Origin: Achromobacter insolitus
Lineage (GTDB): Bacteria > Pseudomonadota > Gammaproteobacteria > Burkholderiales > Burkholderiaceae_B
Length of the DNA: 64,000 bases
NCBI RefSeq assembly: GCF_002209555.1
Contig: NZ_NJIF01000007.1
Coordinates: 124,001-188,000, forward strand
Direction: 5' to 3'
This document shows positions 57,139-64,000 of the stretch, piece by piece. The translations under genes and the position numbers were made by a program. The notes below the pieces were generated by a model. That model worked only from the letters and a program-made list of their open reading frames with translations. It searched no databases and was not told where the DNA came from. The stretch's first letter is position 1, and each line of letters begins with the position of its first letter.

Positions 57139-57999
57139 ATGCCGCGCTCCAATCATCTATTGATCATCGATCCGCAGAACGACTTCTGCGACCTGCCAGA
57201 GCCCTACCTGCCCAAGGATCCCGTGACTGGCCACACACATGCGCCCGCCCTGCCGGTGGCTGGCGCGCACGCCGACATGCAGCGGCTGGCGCGCTTCATC
57301 GACGCCACGGCGCCCGTCCTCACGTCGATCACGGTCACGCTGGACTCGCACCACCGCCTGGACATTGCCCACCCGACCTTCTGGTCCACCGGCGACGGCC
57401 AGCCCGTCGCTCCGTACACGCAGATCACGGCAGCCCAGCTGCGCGCCGGAGAGTTCCGGCCGCGCCACGCAGATGATCTGCCGCGCACCATGTCCTACCT
57501 GGACGAACTGGAAGCGCGCGGCCGCTACACGCTGATGGTGTGGCCGCTGCATTGCGAAATCGGCACATGGGGCCACAACGTGCACGCCGACGTGCGCGCC
57601 GCCTACAGCCGCTGGGAAGACGAACGCCAGTTCATCGTGCGCAAAGTACCCAAGGGTATGAACCCCTGGACCGAGCACTACAGCGCGCTGATGGCCGAAG
57701 TGCCGGACGCGGACGACCCCCGCAGCCAGCTCAACCGCAGCCTGCTGGATTCGCTGGACCGCGCCGAACTCATTCTTATTGCCGGTCAGGCCGGCAGCCA
57801 TTGCGTGAAGGCCACCGTCGAACATCTGGCGGAGCACCTGCCCGGCCGCGATCTGTCGCGGCTGGTGCTGCTGACGGATTGCATGAGTCCCGTTGCCGGG
57901 TTCGAGGACGCGCAGGCCACATTTCAGCAGCGCATGCGCGACCTGGGCATCCAGGCGCGCACCAGCGTCGATATGGCACGGGCGCTGCTCGCCGCCTGA
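57139..57999 (+). CDS. Isochorismatase/nicotinamidase-fold cysteine hydrolase
   Basis: A 286-residue member of the isochorismatase-like hydrolase superfamily. The catalytic set is Asp11 (LIIDPQNDF), a Lys near 169-172 (FIVRKVPKG) and Cys222 (GQAGSHCVKAT), with WPLHCEIGTWG as in nicotinamidase-like proteins. It is longer than PncA (about 210 residues) through insertions. It could hydrolyse an amide such as nicotinamide or a ureide-type compound. ATG 57139 starts the domain; ATG 57097 would add 14 residues. By context it belongs to the TetR-controlled unit. Convergent with the second TetR gene. Confidence 0.85.
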   Translation: MPRSNHLLIIDPQNDFCDLPEPYLPKDPVTGHTHAPALPVAGAHADMQRLARFIDATAPVLTSITVTLDSHHRLDIAHPTFWSTGDGQPVAPYTQITAAQLRAGEFRPRHADDLPRTMSYLDELEARGRYTLMVWPLHCEIGTWGHNVHADVRAAYSRWEDERQFIVRKVPKGMNPWTEHYSALMAEVPDADDPRSQLNRSLLDSLDRAELILIAGQAGSHCVKATVEHLAEHLPGRDLSRLVLLTDCMSPVAGFEDAQATFQQRMRDLGIQARTSVDMARALLAA

Positions 58000-58071
58000 T
58001 TTCTCCATGCAAAAGACAACGGCCGCCTGCTTGCGCATGGCGGCCGTGGAAACGTGTTGGGCAGGAAGCGC

Positions 58072-58665
58072 TCAGGCGCCGCCTTGTTTGTGTTCGCATT
58101 GCACGTACAAGGCGCCAATCGCCTCGCACAAGGCCGCCGGCTGCTGGAACAGGCGCGCAATCAGTATGCAGCCCTGGACCGTCGCGAACACCGCGCGGCC
58201 CGCTGCCTCGGGCGTGCCGGAGAATTTCATCGTGCCTTGCGCCGCGCCTTCGGCCAGCACACGGGCCAGCCAGGCTTCATGCGCGCGGAAGAATCCCTGC
58301 AATGCGCCCCGCACGCGCTCGGGCAACGAGTTGACCTCGGCCGCCAGCATGCCCGCCAGGCAGAGTTCGCCCGACCCGCAGGCACGCGATTCCATCATCG
58401 ACAGATAGTGGTCGAGCTGTTCTTGCGCCGGTAGCGACGTATCGATACCTCGCACGGCAGCCAACGCGCGAGCGCTGTAGGCTTCGACAGCCTCGTAGAG
58501 CAAGTCGTCCTTGCCCGGAAAGTAATAGTGAATGCTGGACGTCTTCACGCCCACGTGCTCAGCCAGGTCGCGGTAGCTGAAACCGTTGCATCCGCGCGTG
58601 CGGATCAGCTTCTCGGCATGGGCCAAAAGCTGTTCGCGAGTGGTGTTGGAAGTAGGAGTGTCCAT
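58072..58665 (-). CDS. TetR-family regulator of the DUF4148 locus
   Basis: A 197-residue TetR/AcrR-type repressor. The HTH region is residues about 8-55 (YRDLAEHVGVKTSSIHYYFPGKDDLLYEAV). Cysteines at about 26, 96 and 102 (TRGCNG, RACGSGELCLAG) could make it redox- or electrophile-sensitive, as in some TetR repressors. It is last of three minus-strand genes that each carry a copy of the same palindrome immediately upstream. The copy before this gene ends ten bases from the ATG. Confidence 0.9.
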   Translation of the reverse strand: MDTPTSNTTREQLLAHAEKLIRTRGCNGFSYRDLAEHVGVKTSSIHYYFPGKDDLLYEAVEAYSARALAAVRGIDTSLPAQEQLDHYLSMMESRACGSGELCLAGMLAAEVNSLPERVRGALQGFFRAHEAWLARVLAEGAAQGTMKFSGTPEAAGRAVFATVQGCILIARLFQQPAALCEAIGALYVQCEHKQGGA

Positions 58666-58674
58666 GGCTGAATA

Positions 58675-58692
58675 TTACCTACTAATAGGTTG
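58675..58692. promoter_or_regulatory. Palindromic box A (TetR gene)
   Basis: TTACCTA-CTAA-TAGGTTG: the core ACCTA-n4-TAGGT is a perfect five-base-pair dyad ten bases upstream of the TetR start. On the minus strand its centre reads TATTAG, a possible -10. It is one of four similar 18-bp boxes in 1 kb. Confidence 0.7.
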
Positions 58693-58794
58693 ATTCGTCA
58701 TCGGTTCCGGCAGCGTTTGCACTGCTCCAAAACCCTTGCGGACCCCGGCCGGGTACACCCCGTCCCCCGGGATCCGCATGTGCCGGCATAAGCT

Positions 58795-59100
58795 TCAGCC
58801 TTGCACGGGCGGGTAGTCGAGCTCGCCACTGTCGGTCAGGCCATGCGCGCGGGCGGCGGCCAGTTCTTTCTGGACCTGGGCGCGGCTCTTGTCACCCGAA
58901 GCAGCAAAGATCGTGGCGGCGTAGCCTTCTTCGCCGGACACTAATTCGCCATTGGCGCGAGCCTGGGCCAACTCTTGCTGCACCTGGGCGCGGGTCACCG
59001 TGCTTTCGGTGTTCAGGGGAGGCGGGTAGTCCAGCTCGCCGGCTTGGGCGGCGCCGATGAAGGAAGCGGACAGGATCAGGGCGGATACGAGGGTTTTCAT
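58795..59100 (-). CDS. DUF4148 exported protein, copy 1
   Basis: A 101-residue exported protein with a Sec signal peptide (MKTLVSALILSASFIGAAQA) and two DUF4148-type repeats: TRAQVQQELAQARANGEL followed by VSGEEGYAAT, and SRAQVQKELAAARAHGL followed by GELDYPP. It is almost identical to the gene at 59493-59188 (a few substitutions), so the pair is a recent tandem duplication. Its promoter box B covers a TATAAG -10 element. No ligand or partner is known for the family. Confidence 0.9.
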   Translation of the reverse strand: MKTLVSALILSASFIGAAQAGELDYPPPLNTESTVTRAQVQQELAQARANGELVSGEEGYAATIFAASGDKSRAQVQKELAAARAHGLTDSGELDYPPVQG

Positions 59101-59149
59101 GGTTGATCTCCAATAAGGATCGAGTGCTGCGTCAGGGGTTTCGGTAGCG

Positions 59150-59167
59150 CTATCTACTTATAGATAG
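59150..59167. promoter_or_regulatory. Palindromic box B with -10 element (DUF4148 copy 1)
   Basis: CTATCTA-CTTA-TAGATAG is a perfect seven-base-pair inverted repeat 50 bp upstream of the DUF4148 copy 1 start. On the minus strand its middle is TATAAG, 17 bp from TTATTT, a plausible promoter. A repressor bound here would cover the -10 box. Confidence 0.78.
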
Positions 59168-59187
59168 ATTCCCGAGGAAAAATAAGC

Positions 59188-59493
59188 TCAGCCTTGCACG
59201 GGCGGGTATGCCAGTTCGGCACTGTCGGTCAGGCCTTGGGCGCGGGCGGCAGCCAGCTCTTTCTGGACCTGGGCGCGGCTCTTGTCGCCCGAAGCGGCAA
59301 AGATCGTGGCGGCGTAGCCTTCTTCGCCAGACACCAGTTCGCCATTGGCGCGGGCCTGGGCCAGCTCTTGCTGCACCTGGGCGCGGGTCACCGTGCTTTC
59401 GGTGTTCAGGGCGGGCGGATAGTCCAGTTCGCCGGCTTGGGCGGCGCCAATAAAGGAGGCGGACAGGATCAGGGCGGATACGAGGGTCTTCAT
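59188..59493 (-). CDS. DUF4148 exported protein, copy 2
   Basis: A 101-residue protein nearly identical to copy 1 at 58795-59100: same signal peptide, same two repeats, with differences such as PPALN for PPPLN and SAELAYPP for SGELDYPP near the end. The duplication unit is about 393 bp and includes the promoter box. I use ATG 59493, which follows GGAGATC, rather than the ATG at 59529, which lies between the promoter and that ribosome site. It may give a dosage or pool of small periplasmic proteins under the adjacent TetR. Confidence 0.9.
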   Translation of the reverse strand: MKTLVSALILSASFIGAAQAGELDYPPALNTESTVTRAQVQQELAQARANGELVSGEEGYAATIFAASGDKSRAQVQKELAAARAQGLTDSAELAYPPVQG

Positions 59494-59533
59494 GGTTGAT
59501 CTCCAGATAACGATTGCGTAGCGGTTCAAAAAA

Positions 59534-59551
59534 CTATCTACTTATAGGTAG
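59534..59551. promoter_or_regulatory. Palindromic box C with -10 element (DUF4148 copy 2)
   Basis: CTATCTA-CTTA-TAGGTAG, 41 bp upstream of DUF4148 copy 2, differs from box B by one base. Its minus-strand centre again reads TATAAG, with TTATTT-like sequence 15 bp upstream. Confidence 0.75.
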
Positions 59552-59637
59552 ACGAGAAGGGAAATAAAAAGCGGTCCTACTGTATTTCTGGTTTCGACGG
59601 CGGCGGGTGGTTGGTTTGCTGCGTCGATGGATGAATC

Positions 59638-59655
59638 TTATCTACTACTAGGTAG
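59638..59655. promoter_or_regulatory. Orphan palindromic box D
   Basis: TTATCTA-CTAC-TAGGTAG matches boxes A-C but has no TATAAG centre and no gene directly downstream on either strand. It lies in the 403-bp gene-free stretch between DUF4148 copy 2 and ssb, 87 bp beyond box C. It may be an auxiliary operator for looping, or a remnant. Otherwise the gap holds only the ssb terminator. Confidence 0.6.
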
Positions 59656-59833
59656 ACAGCGCAAGGGGTTTTTGCGAAACAAAATAATTCAATCCTCTGC
59701 GCCCGGTGGCGGCGAGCGTCCATCGCAGCGAAATCCAGCGCGTGGACGGGGCACTGATTACTGGGCAAGCTCCGGGGCGCTGCAAGCCCCGCGCATAGCA
59801 GGTCCACGGCACGCTTCTGGTTGGAAACAGGCA

Positions 59834-59866
59834 AGAAAAAGGCCTCTGCCCGAACGGGTAGAGGCC
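59834..59866 (-). terminator. Intrinsic terminator after ssb
   Basis: On the minus strand, GGCCTCT-a-CCC and GGG-c-AGAGGCC arms (59841-59866, one mismatch) with a four-base loop are followed by TTTTTCTT (59840-59834). It lies about 30 bp after the ssb stop. Confidence 0.9.
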
Positions 59867-59896
59867 CTTCAACTGCAACCTTCCGATGAAGCGGAA

Positions 59897-60418
59897 TCAG
59901 AACGGAATATCGTCGTCCATATCCGCCAGGTTGGCGCCGCTGCTGGCCGGAGCCGCTGCGGGAGCCGGACGCTGCTGCGGGGCCGGGCGTTGGGCCGGAG
60001 CGCGCTGCTGCGGCTGGCGCGCCGGGGCGTCGTCGTAGCCGCCACCGCCGCCGAAGCTTGCGCCACCGCCACCGCCGTCTTCGCGGCCGCCCAGCATTTG
60101 CATCTGGTCGGCGACGATTTCGGTGCTGTAACGGTCCGCGCCGGTGTCTTTGTCTTGCCACTTGCGCGTCTTCAGGCGGCCTTCGATGTAAACCGAGCGG
60201 CCCTTCTTCAGGTACTCGCCGGCGATTTCAGCCAGGCGGTTGTACATGACGACGCGGTGCCATTCCGTTTCTTCGCGGCGTTCGCCCGAAGCCTTGTCTT
60301 TCCAGGTGGAGGTGGTGGCAATGGACATATTGCAGATTGCCGCCCCTTCGGGGCTGTAGCGGACTTCCGGGTCGCGTCCCAGATTGCCCACGAGTATGAC
60401 TTTGTTAACCGATGCCAT
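59897..60418 (-). CDS. ssb: Single-stranded DNA-binding protein
   Basis: A 173-residue SSB. The OB-fold occupies residues 1-112 ([42 protein letters not shown]). A glycine- and proline/glutamine-rich linker follows, and the acidic tip MDDDIPF is the site that binds partner repair proteins. It acts in replication, recombination and repair. It lies next to uvrA with only an MFS gene between, an order known from beta-proteobacteria. No clear LexA box was seen upstream. Confidence 0.98.
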   Translation of the reverse strand: MASVNKVILVGNLGRDPEVRYSPEGAAICNMSIATTSTWKDKASGERREETEWHRVVMYNRLAEIAGEYLKKGRSVYIEGRLKTRKWQDKDTGADRYSTEIVADQMQMLGGREDGGGGGASFGGGGGYDDAPARQPQQRAPAQRPAPQQRPAPAAAPASSGANLADMDDDIPF

Positions 60419-60519
60419 GCCGTTGTCCCTCTGTTGTTGACAGCCTGCGTGTGCGTTGCCGCGGACGCGCCGGCAACAACATTAAAAGCGATGATGTTGA
60501 AGACCGGCTTCATGAAACA

Positions 60520-60546
60520 CGCCGGTCACCGTAACGATGACCGGCG
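60520..60546. promoter_or_regulatory. 27-bp hairpin between MFS gene and ssb
   Basis: CGCCGGTCA (60520-60528) pairs with TGACCGGCG (60538-60546), with an inner CGT/ACG pair, giving a near-complete hairpin about 100 bp upstream of ssb. It may end the MFS transcript or regulate ssb; there is no T run. The rest of the 281-bp gap holds no gene. Confidence 0.5.
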
Positions 60547-60699
60547 ACGCCGGGTTGAACCCTGAGTGAAGCCCTATTTGATGCGTATTATCGACGAAAA
60601 GCGCCTGCCGCGCCAAACCAGGATGTGACAAAGCCGTCCATGCCGGCAAGCCGATTTTGGCGGCGGATACGCGCTTTTCGGGGCACGATCCGCCATTTT

Positions 60700-61917
60700 T
60701 CAGCCGGCCCGGGGCGAGGCCTGACGGTCCGGTTCGGGCAGCGGCCGCAGTGCCCAGGTCACGGCCAGCCAGACCGCCGACAACACGGCTGCCGCCATGA
60801 AAACGGCGCTGGAACCGGAATGGGCGGCCAGCCAGCCGCCCAGCGCGCCGCCCGCGAACAGGCCGGCGGCCTGGGCGGTGTTGTAGAAGCCCAGCGCAAG
60901 ACCTTTGTAGGCCTGCGGCGCCACGCGGGATACCAGCGACGGCTGCAAGGCTTCCAGCACGTTGAAGGCCACGAAAAAGCCCGTGAGGGCGGCGGCCAGG
61001 GTGTAAAAGCCATGGCTCGCGGCGGGCAACAAGGCGCACACCAGCACCAGCCCGGCAACGGCGGCGCGCAGGGCGCCGCGATGGGCACGGCGCTTTTCCG
61101 CGATGAACACCACCGGCACCATCAACACAAAAGACACCAGGATGACCGGCAGATACACTTTCCAGAGTTCGCGGGCATCCAGGCCGCCCACCTTGGCCAG
61201 CAGCGCCGGCACCACGACGAACAGCGCAACCTGGATGAGGTGCAGGACGAACACGCCGAAATTCAGGCGCAGCAGATCGCTGTGGGTGAGGACTTCGCGC
61301 GGCTTGGCCGCCTGCATGGTCCGCGCCTGGGTCAGGGGCACCACGGGCACCACCCAGCCCGCTACGGCCAGGCAGACCACGCCCAGGCAGGCAATGGTCC
61401 AGAACAGGCCGGACAGGCCCCACCAGCCGACCAGCACGGGCGACAGCACCAGCGAGACGGCGAAGGACAGGCCGATCGAACCGCCCACCATGGCCATGGC
61501 CCGGGTGCGGACCTCGTCGCGGGTCGAGTCCGCGAGCCAGGCGGTCACGGCCGCCGAAATGGCGCCGGCGCCCTGGATGGCGCGGCCGATGGTGATCCAG
61601 TACACGTCGGACGCCAACGCACAGACGATGCTGCCCGCCACGAACAGCAGCAGGCCGAACAGCACGACCGGGCGGCGCCCCCAGCGGTCGGACGCCAGGC
61701 CGAAGGGAATCTGCATGAAGGCCTGCGTCAGGCCGTACATGCCCAGCGCCAGGCCCACCCGGGCAGGATCGTCCCCGCCCGGCATGCCGGCGGCGGCCAC
61801 GGCAAAAACGGGCAGCAACAGGAACAGCCCCAGCATCCGCGCGGCGAACAGGCCGGCCAGCGCCACGCTGGCGCGGCGCTCGGACGGGGTCAATTTCAGT
61901 TTTTTATCTGCCTGCAT
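60700..61917 (-). CDS. MFS transporter (YajR-like 12-TMS)
   Basis: A 405-residue protein with 12 predicted membrane helices. GLASDRWGRRPVVLFG is MFS motif A between helices 2 and 3. LFAARMLGLFLLLPVFAV in helix 1 and the overall layout resemble YajR-type proton-driven exporters, although the C-terminal YAM domain of YajR is absent. Substrate unknown. It lies between ssb and the divergent uvrA gene, a conserved trio in related genomes. The 186-bp gap to uvrA should hold both promoters. Confidence 0.88.
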   Translation of the reverse strand: MQADKKLKLTPSERRASVALAGLFAARMLGLFLLLPVFAVAAAGMPGGDDPARVGLALGMYGLTQAFMQIPFGLASDRWGRRPVVLFGLLLFVAGSIVCALASDVYWITIGRAIQGAGAISAAVTAWLADSTRDEVRTRAMAMVGGSIGLSFAVSLVLSPVLVGWWGLSGLFWTIACLGVVCLAVAGWVVPVVPLTQARTMQAAKPREVLTHSDLLRLNFGVFVLHLIQVALFVVVPALLAKVGGLDARELWKVYLPVILVSFVLMVPVVFIAEKRRAHRGALRAAVAGLVLVCALLPAASHGFYTLAAALTGFFVAFNVLEALQPSLVSRVAPQAYKGLALGFYNTAQAAGLFAGGALGGWLAAHSGSSAVFMAAAVLSAVWLAVTWALRPLPEPDRQASPRAG

Positions 61918-62103
61918 GCGGAAGTTTCAACGATGACTAGGGCTGCTCACGCGCGTGGGTGTCACACGCTCAAGGTCTGATCTGGCGGTGCGGCGCCACC
62001 CCCGGGGCCATCCAGGCTGAAGTAACTGCCCCGAACGCAGGGGGATTCGGCGCGCTATAGTACCAAGTTGGCCTTTGAAACCGCTTAAAAGAGCCCGATA
62101 GAC

Positions 62104-64000
62104 GTGACAATACGCATTCGGGGTGCGCGCACCCACAATCTCAAGAACGTCTCGCTGGACCTGCCGCGCCACAAATTGGTGGTCGTCACCGGCTTGTCCG
62201 GCTCGGGCAAATCCTCGCTCGCCTTCGACACGCTGTACGCGGAGGGCCAGCGCCGCTATGTCGAAAGCCTGTCCGCCTACGCCCGGCAGTTCCTGCAACT
62301 GATGGACAAGCCGGACGTGGACCTGATCGAAGGCCTGTCTCCGGCCATATCCATCGAGCAGAAGGCGGCGGGGCACAACCCCCGCTCCACCGTCGGTACC
62401 ATCACCGAAATCCACGACTACCTGCGCCTGCTGTATGCGCGGGTCGGCACGCCCTACTGCCCGGACCATGGCCTGCCGCTGCAGGCCCAAAGCGTCAGCC
62501 AGATGGTGGACGCGGTGCTGTCCTGGACGCCCGAAACGCGCCTGGCCGTGCTGGCCCCGATCGCGCGCGGCAAAAAGGGCAGCTTCGAGGACGAGTGCGC
62601 CAGCCTGCAAGCGCAGGGCTACGTGCGGCTGCGCGTGGATGGGCAGATGACCGAAATCGACGGCATGGCGCCGCTGAAGAAGACCGAAAAGCACGACATC
62701 GATGTCGTGATCGACCGGCTGCGCATCAAGCCCGAAAGCAAGCAACGCCTGGCGGAAAGCTTCGAGACGGCCTTGCAGCTGGCCGAAGGCCGCGCCTTGG
62801 CCCTGGACATGGACAGCGGACGCGAACAGGTCTTCTCCAGCCGCTACGCGTGCCCGGTGTGCAGCCACAGCCTGCCGGAGCTGGAACCGCGCCTGTTCAG
62901 CTTCAATAATCCGATGGGCGCCTGCCCCAGCTGCGACGGCATCGGCCAAGTCGGCTTCTTCGACCCCAAGCGCGTGGTCGCCTTCCCGGAACTTAGCCTG
63001 GCGGCCGGCGCCATCCGCGGCTGGGACCGCCGCAACGCGTTCACCCATTCGCTTCTGACCAGCCTCGCCGCGCACTACGAATTCGACATCGAGGCCCCTT
63101 TCGAGGAACTGCCCGAAGCACTGCGCGACAAGGTCCTCTACGGCTCCGGCGACGAAGAGATCTCGTTCCTCTACCTGAACGAAAAAGGCCGCAGCACGGT
63201 CAAGCGCCACACATTCGAAGGGGTGATTCCGAACCTGGAACGCCGTTGGCGCGAAACCGATTCGGCCACTGTGCGCGAAGAGCTCGGCAAGTACCGCAAC
63301 ATCAAGACCTGCCCGGACTGCGGCGGCTCGCGTCTGCGGCCCGAGGCCCGCAACGTGCTGATCGGCCAGGATCCGCGCGGCGGCGAGCGCCATGGCCAGG
63401 CCATCTACGAGGTCGAGGCCATGCCGCTGTCGACGTGCCTGACCTGGTTCCGCGACTTGAGCCTGACGGGCGCCAAGCAGGAGATCGCGCAACGCATCGT
63501 GCGCGAGATCGAGGCGCGCCTGAGCTTCCTGAATAACGTGGGCCTGAACTACCTGTCGCTGGACCGCAGCGCCGACACCATCTCGGGCGGCGAGGCGCAA
63601 CGCATCCGACTGGCCAGCCAGATCGGCTCCGGCCTGACCGGCGTGATGTACGTGCTGGACGAGCCGTCCATCGGCTTGCACCAGCGCGACAACGACCGCC
63701 TGATCGGCACCCTGCAGCATCTGCGCGACCTCGGCAATAGCGTCATCGTCGTCGAGCATGACGAAGACATGATCCGCATGGCCGACTGGGTCGTGGACAT
63801 GGGACCGGGCGCGGGCGAGCATGGCGGCCAGGTGGTGGCGCAAGGCGACCCGGAAACCGTGCAGCGCGATCCAAATTCGCTGACCGGCCAGTACTTGAGC
63901 GGCGCTCGCGCCATCGCCATCCCGAAACGCCGTCCCGTCACCGACGAACTGTCCTGGCTGACCCTGACGGGCGCCAGCGGCAACAACCTGAAGAACGTGG
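62104..64000 (+). CDS. uvrA: Excinuclease ABC subunit A, 5' part (runs off right edge)
   Basis: The first 632 residues of UvrA are present; the gene continues past the window. Walker A of the first ABC module is [15 protein letters not shown] (about residues 31-45). The first zinc finger shows as [20 protein letters not shown] followed by CPSC, the second CxxC pair is [11 protein letters not shown], the ABC signature is [14 protein letters not shown], and Walker B is [13 protein letters not shown]. The second ABC half begins at the right edge ([12 protein letters not shown]). It scans DNA for damage in nucleotide excision repair. The start is a GTG at 62104. No LexA box is obvious upstream. 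Confidence 0.97.
   Translation, partial: MTIRIRGARTHNLKNVSLDLPRHKLVVVTGLSGSGKSSLAFDTLYAEGQRRYVESLSAYARQFLQLMDKPDVDLIEGLSPAISIEQKAAGHNPRSTVGTITEIHDYLRLLYARVGTPYCPDHGLPLQAQSVSQMVDAVLSWTPETRLAVLAPIARGKKGSFEDECASLQAQGYVRLRVDGQMTEIDGMAPLKKTEKHDIDVVIDRLRIKPESKQRLAESFETALQLAEGRALALDMDSGREQVFSSRYACPVCSHSLPELEPRLFSFNNPMGACPSCDGIGQVGFFDPKRVVAFPELSLAAGAIRGWDRRNAFTHSLLTSLAAHYEFDIEAPFEELPEALRDKVLYGSGDEEISFLYLNEKGRSTVKRHTFEGVIPNLERRWRETDSATVREELGKYRNIKTCPDCGGSRLRPEARNVLIGQDPRGGERHGQAIYEVEAMPLSTCLTWFRDLSLTGAKQEIAQRIVREIEARLSFLNNVGLNYLSLDRSADTISGGEAQRIRLASQIGSGLTGVMYVLDEPSIGLHQRDNDRLIGTLQHLRDLGNSVIVVEHDEDMIRMADWVVDMGPGAGEHGGQVVAQGDPETVQRDPNSLTGQYLSGARAIAIPKRRPVTDELSWLTLTGASGNNLKNV

Noticed and set aside
60419..60460. 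LexA-like CTGT...ACAG upstream of ssb
   Set aside because: The half-sites are five bases apart instead of eight; no SOS box was found before uvrA either.
61927..63843. 638-codon minus-strand open frame opposite uvrA
   Set aside because: Shadow of uvrA; the plus strand carries full UvrA motifs.

Overview
The window looks like a chromosomal stretch from a high-GC beta-proteobacterium of the Alcaligenaceae (Bordetella/Achromobacter type). The evidence is the wlb-type nucleotide-sugar genes, a Bug-type tricarboxylate receptor, DUF4148 proteins, the FmdB-DUF502-AspS gene order and the overall protein sequences. No rRNA, tRNA, CRISPR array, transposase or phage gene was seen. Both ends cut genes: a flippase at the left edge and uvrA at the right edge.

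Region 1 (1-18 kb) is an O-antigen/LPS locus. At the left a minus-strand group (flippase, GT4 glycosyltransferase, hexapeptide acetyltransferase) diverges from a long plus-strand operon across a 735-bp gene-free leader. The operon holds wlbA-wlbB-wlbC (UDP-2,3-diamino-glucuronic acid branch), wbpG-hisH-hisF (amidotransferase trio that makes an acetamidino group), wbjB-wbjC-wbjD (UDP-L-FucNAc branch), a WbuB-type glycosyltransferase, a 4-ketoreductase-like SDR, a WbpL-type initiating transferase, a PglD-like acetyltransferase and a WbpM-type 4,6-dehydratase. It resembles a merger of the Pseudomonas aeruginosa O5 and O11 type clusters. WbpA, WbpI and a recognisable Wzy polymerase are not in the window.

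Region 2 (18-29.7 kb, mostly minus strand) is a second glycan cassette. It has RfbA, RfbB, a WecE-like transaminase, a small formyltransferase, a GtrB/ArnC-like polyprenyl-phosphate glycosyltransferase, a GtrA-like flippase, a zinc-ribbon methyltransferase, a WbqC-family protein and a large GT-C-like membrane protein. Together these could build a dTDP-4-formamido-4,6-dideoxyhexose, load it on undecaprenyl phosphate, flip it and attach it in the periplasm: a gtr/arn-like decoration system with a different sugar. Three unrelated plus-strand genes (CoxG-like, DHA2 MFS, EamA) split it.

Region 3 (29.8-41.5 kb) is mostly housekeeping and metabolism: ClsB-type phospholipase D, an endonuclease/phosphatase, AspS, DUF502, FmdB, a putative Na+/H+ antiporter, an MlrC/Bug-receptor pair, and a divergent class III aminotransferase with an RpiR regulator.

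Region 4 (41.6-46.1 kb) is a compact four-gene minus-strand operon: sterol-desaturase-family enzyme, fatty-acid desaturase, a ketosynthase III fused to a haem-oxygenase-like diiron domain, and an unrecognised 298-aa protein. This is the best candidate for an undescribed lipid pathway.

Region 5 (46-64 kb) has a DapA-family aldolase, free-Met-R-sulfoxide reductase, a PLP aminotransferase, UbiA, DUF1090, DUF4148, a saccharopine-dehydrogenase-like gene, malate synthase G with a GlcC-like regulator, two TetR regulators each with visible palindromic operators, a 37-aa membrane microprotein, an isochorismatase-fold hydrolase, two tandem DUF4148 copies, ssb, an MFS transporter and uvrA. An 80-bp GC-rich repeat sits directly after the stop codons of aspS and of the PLP aminotransferase.
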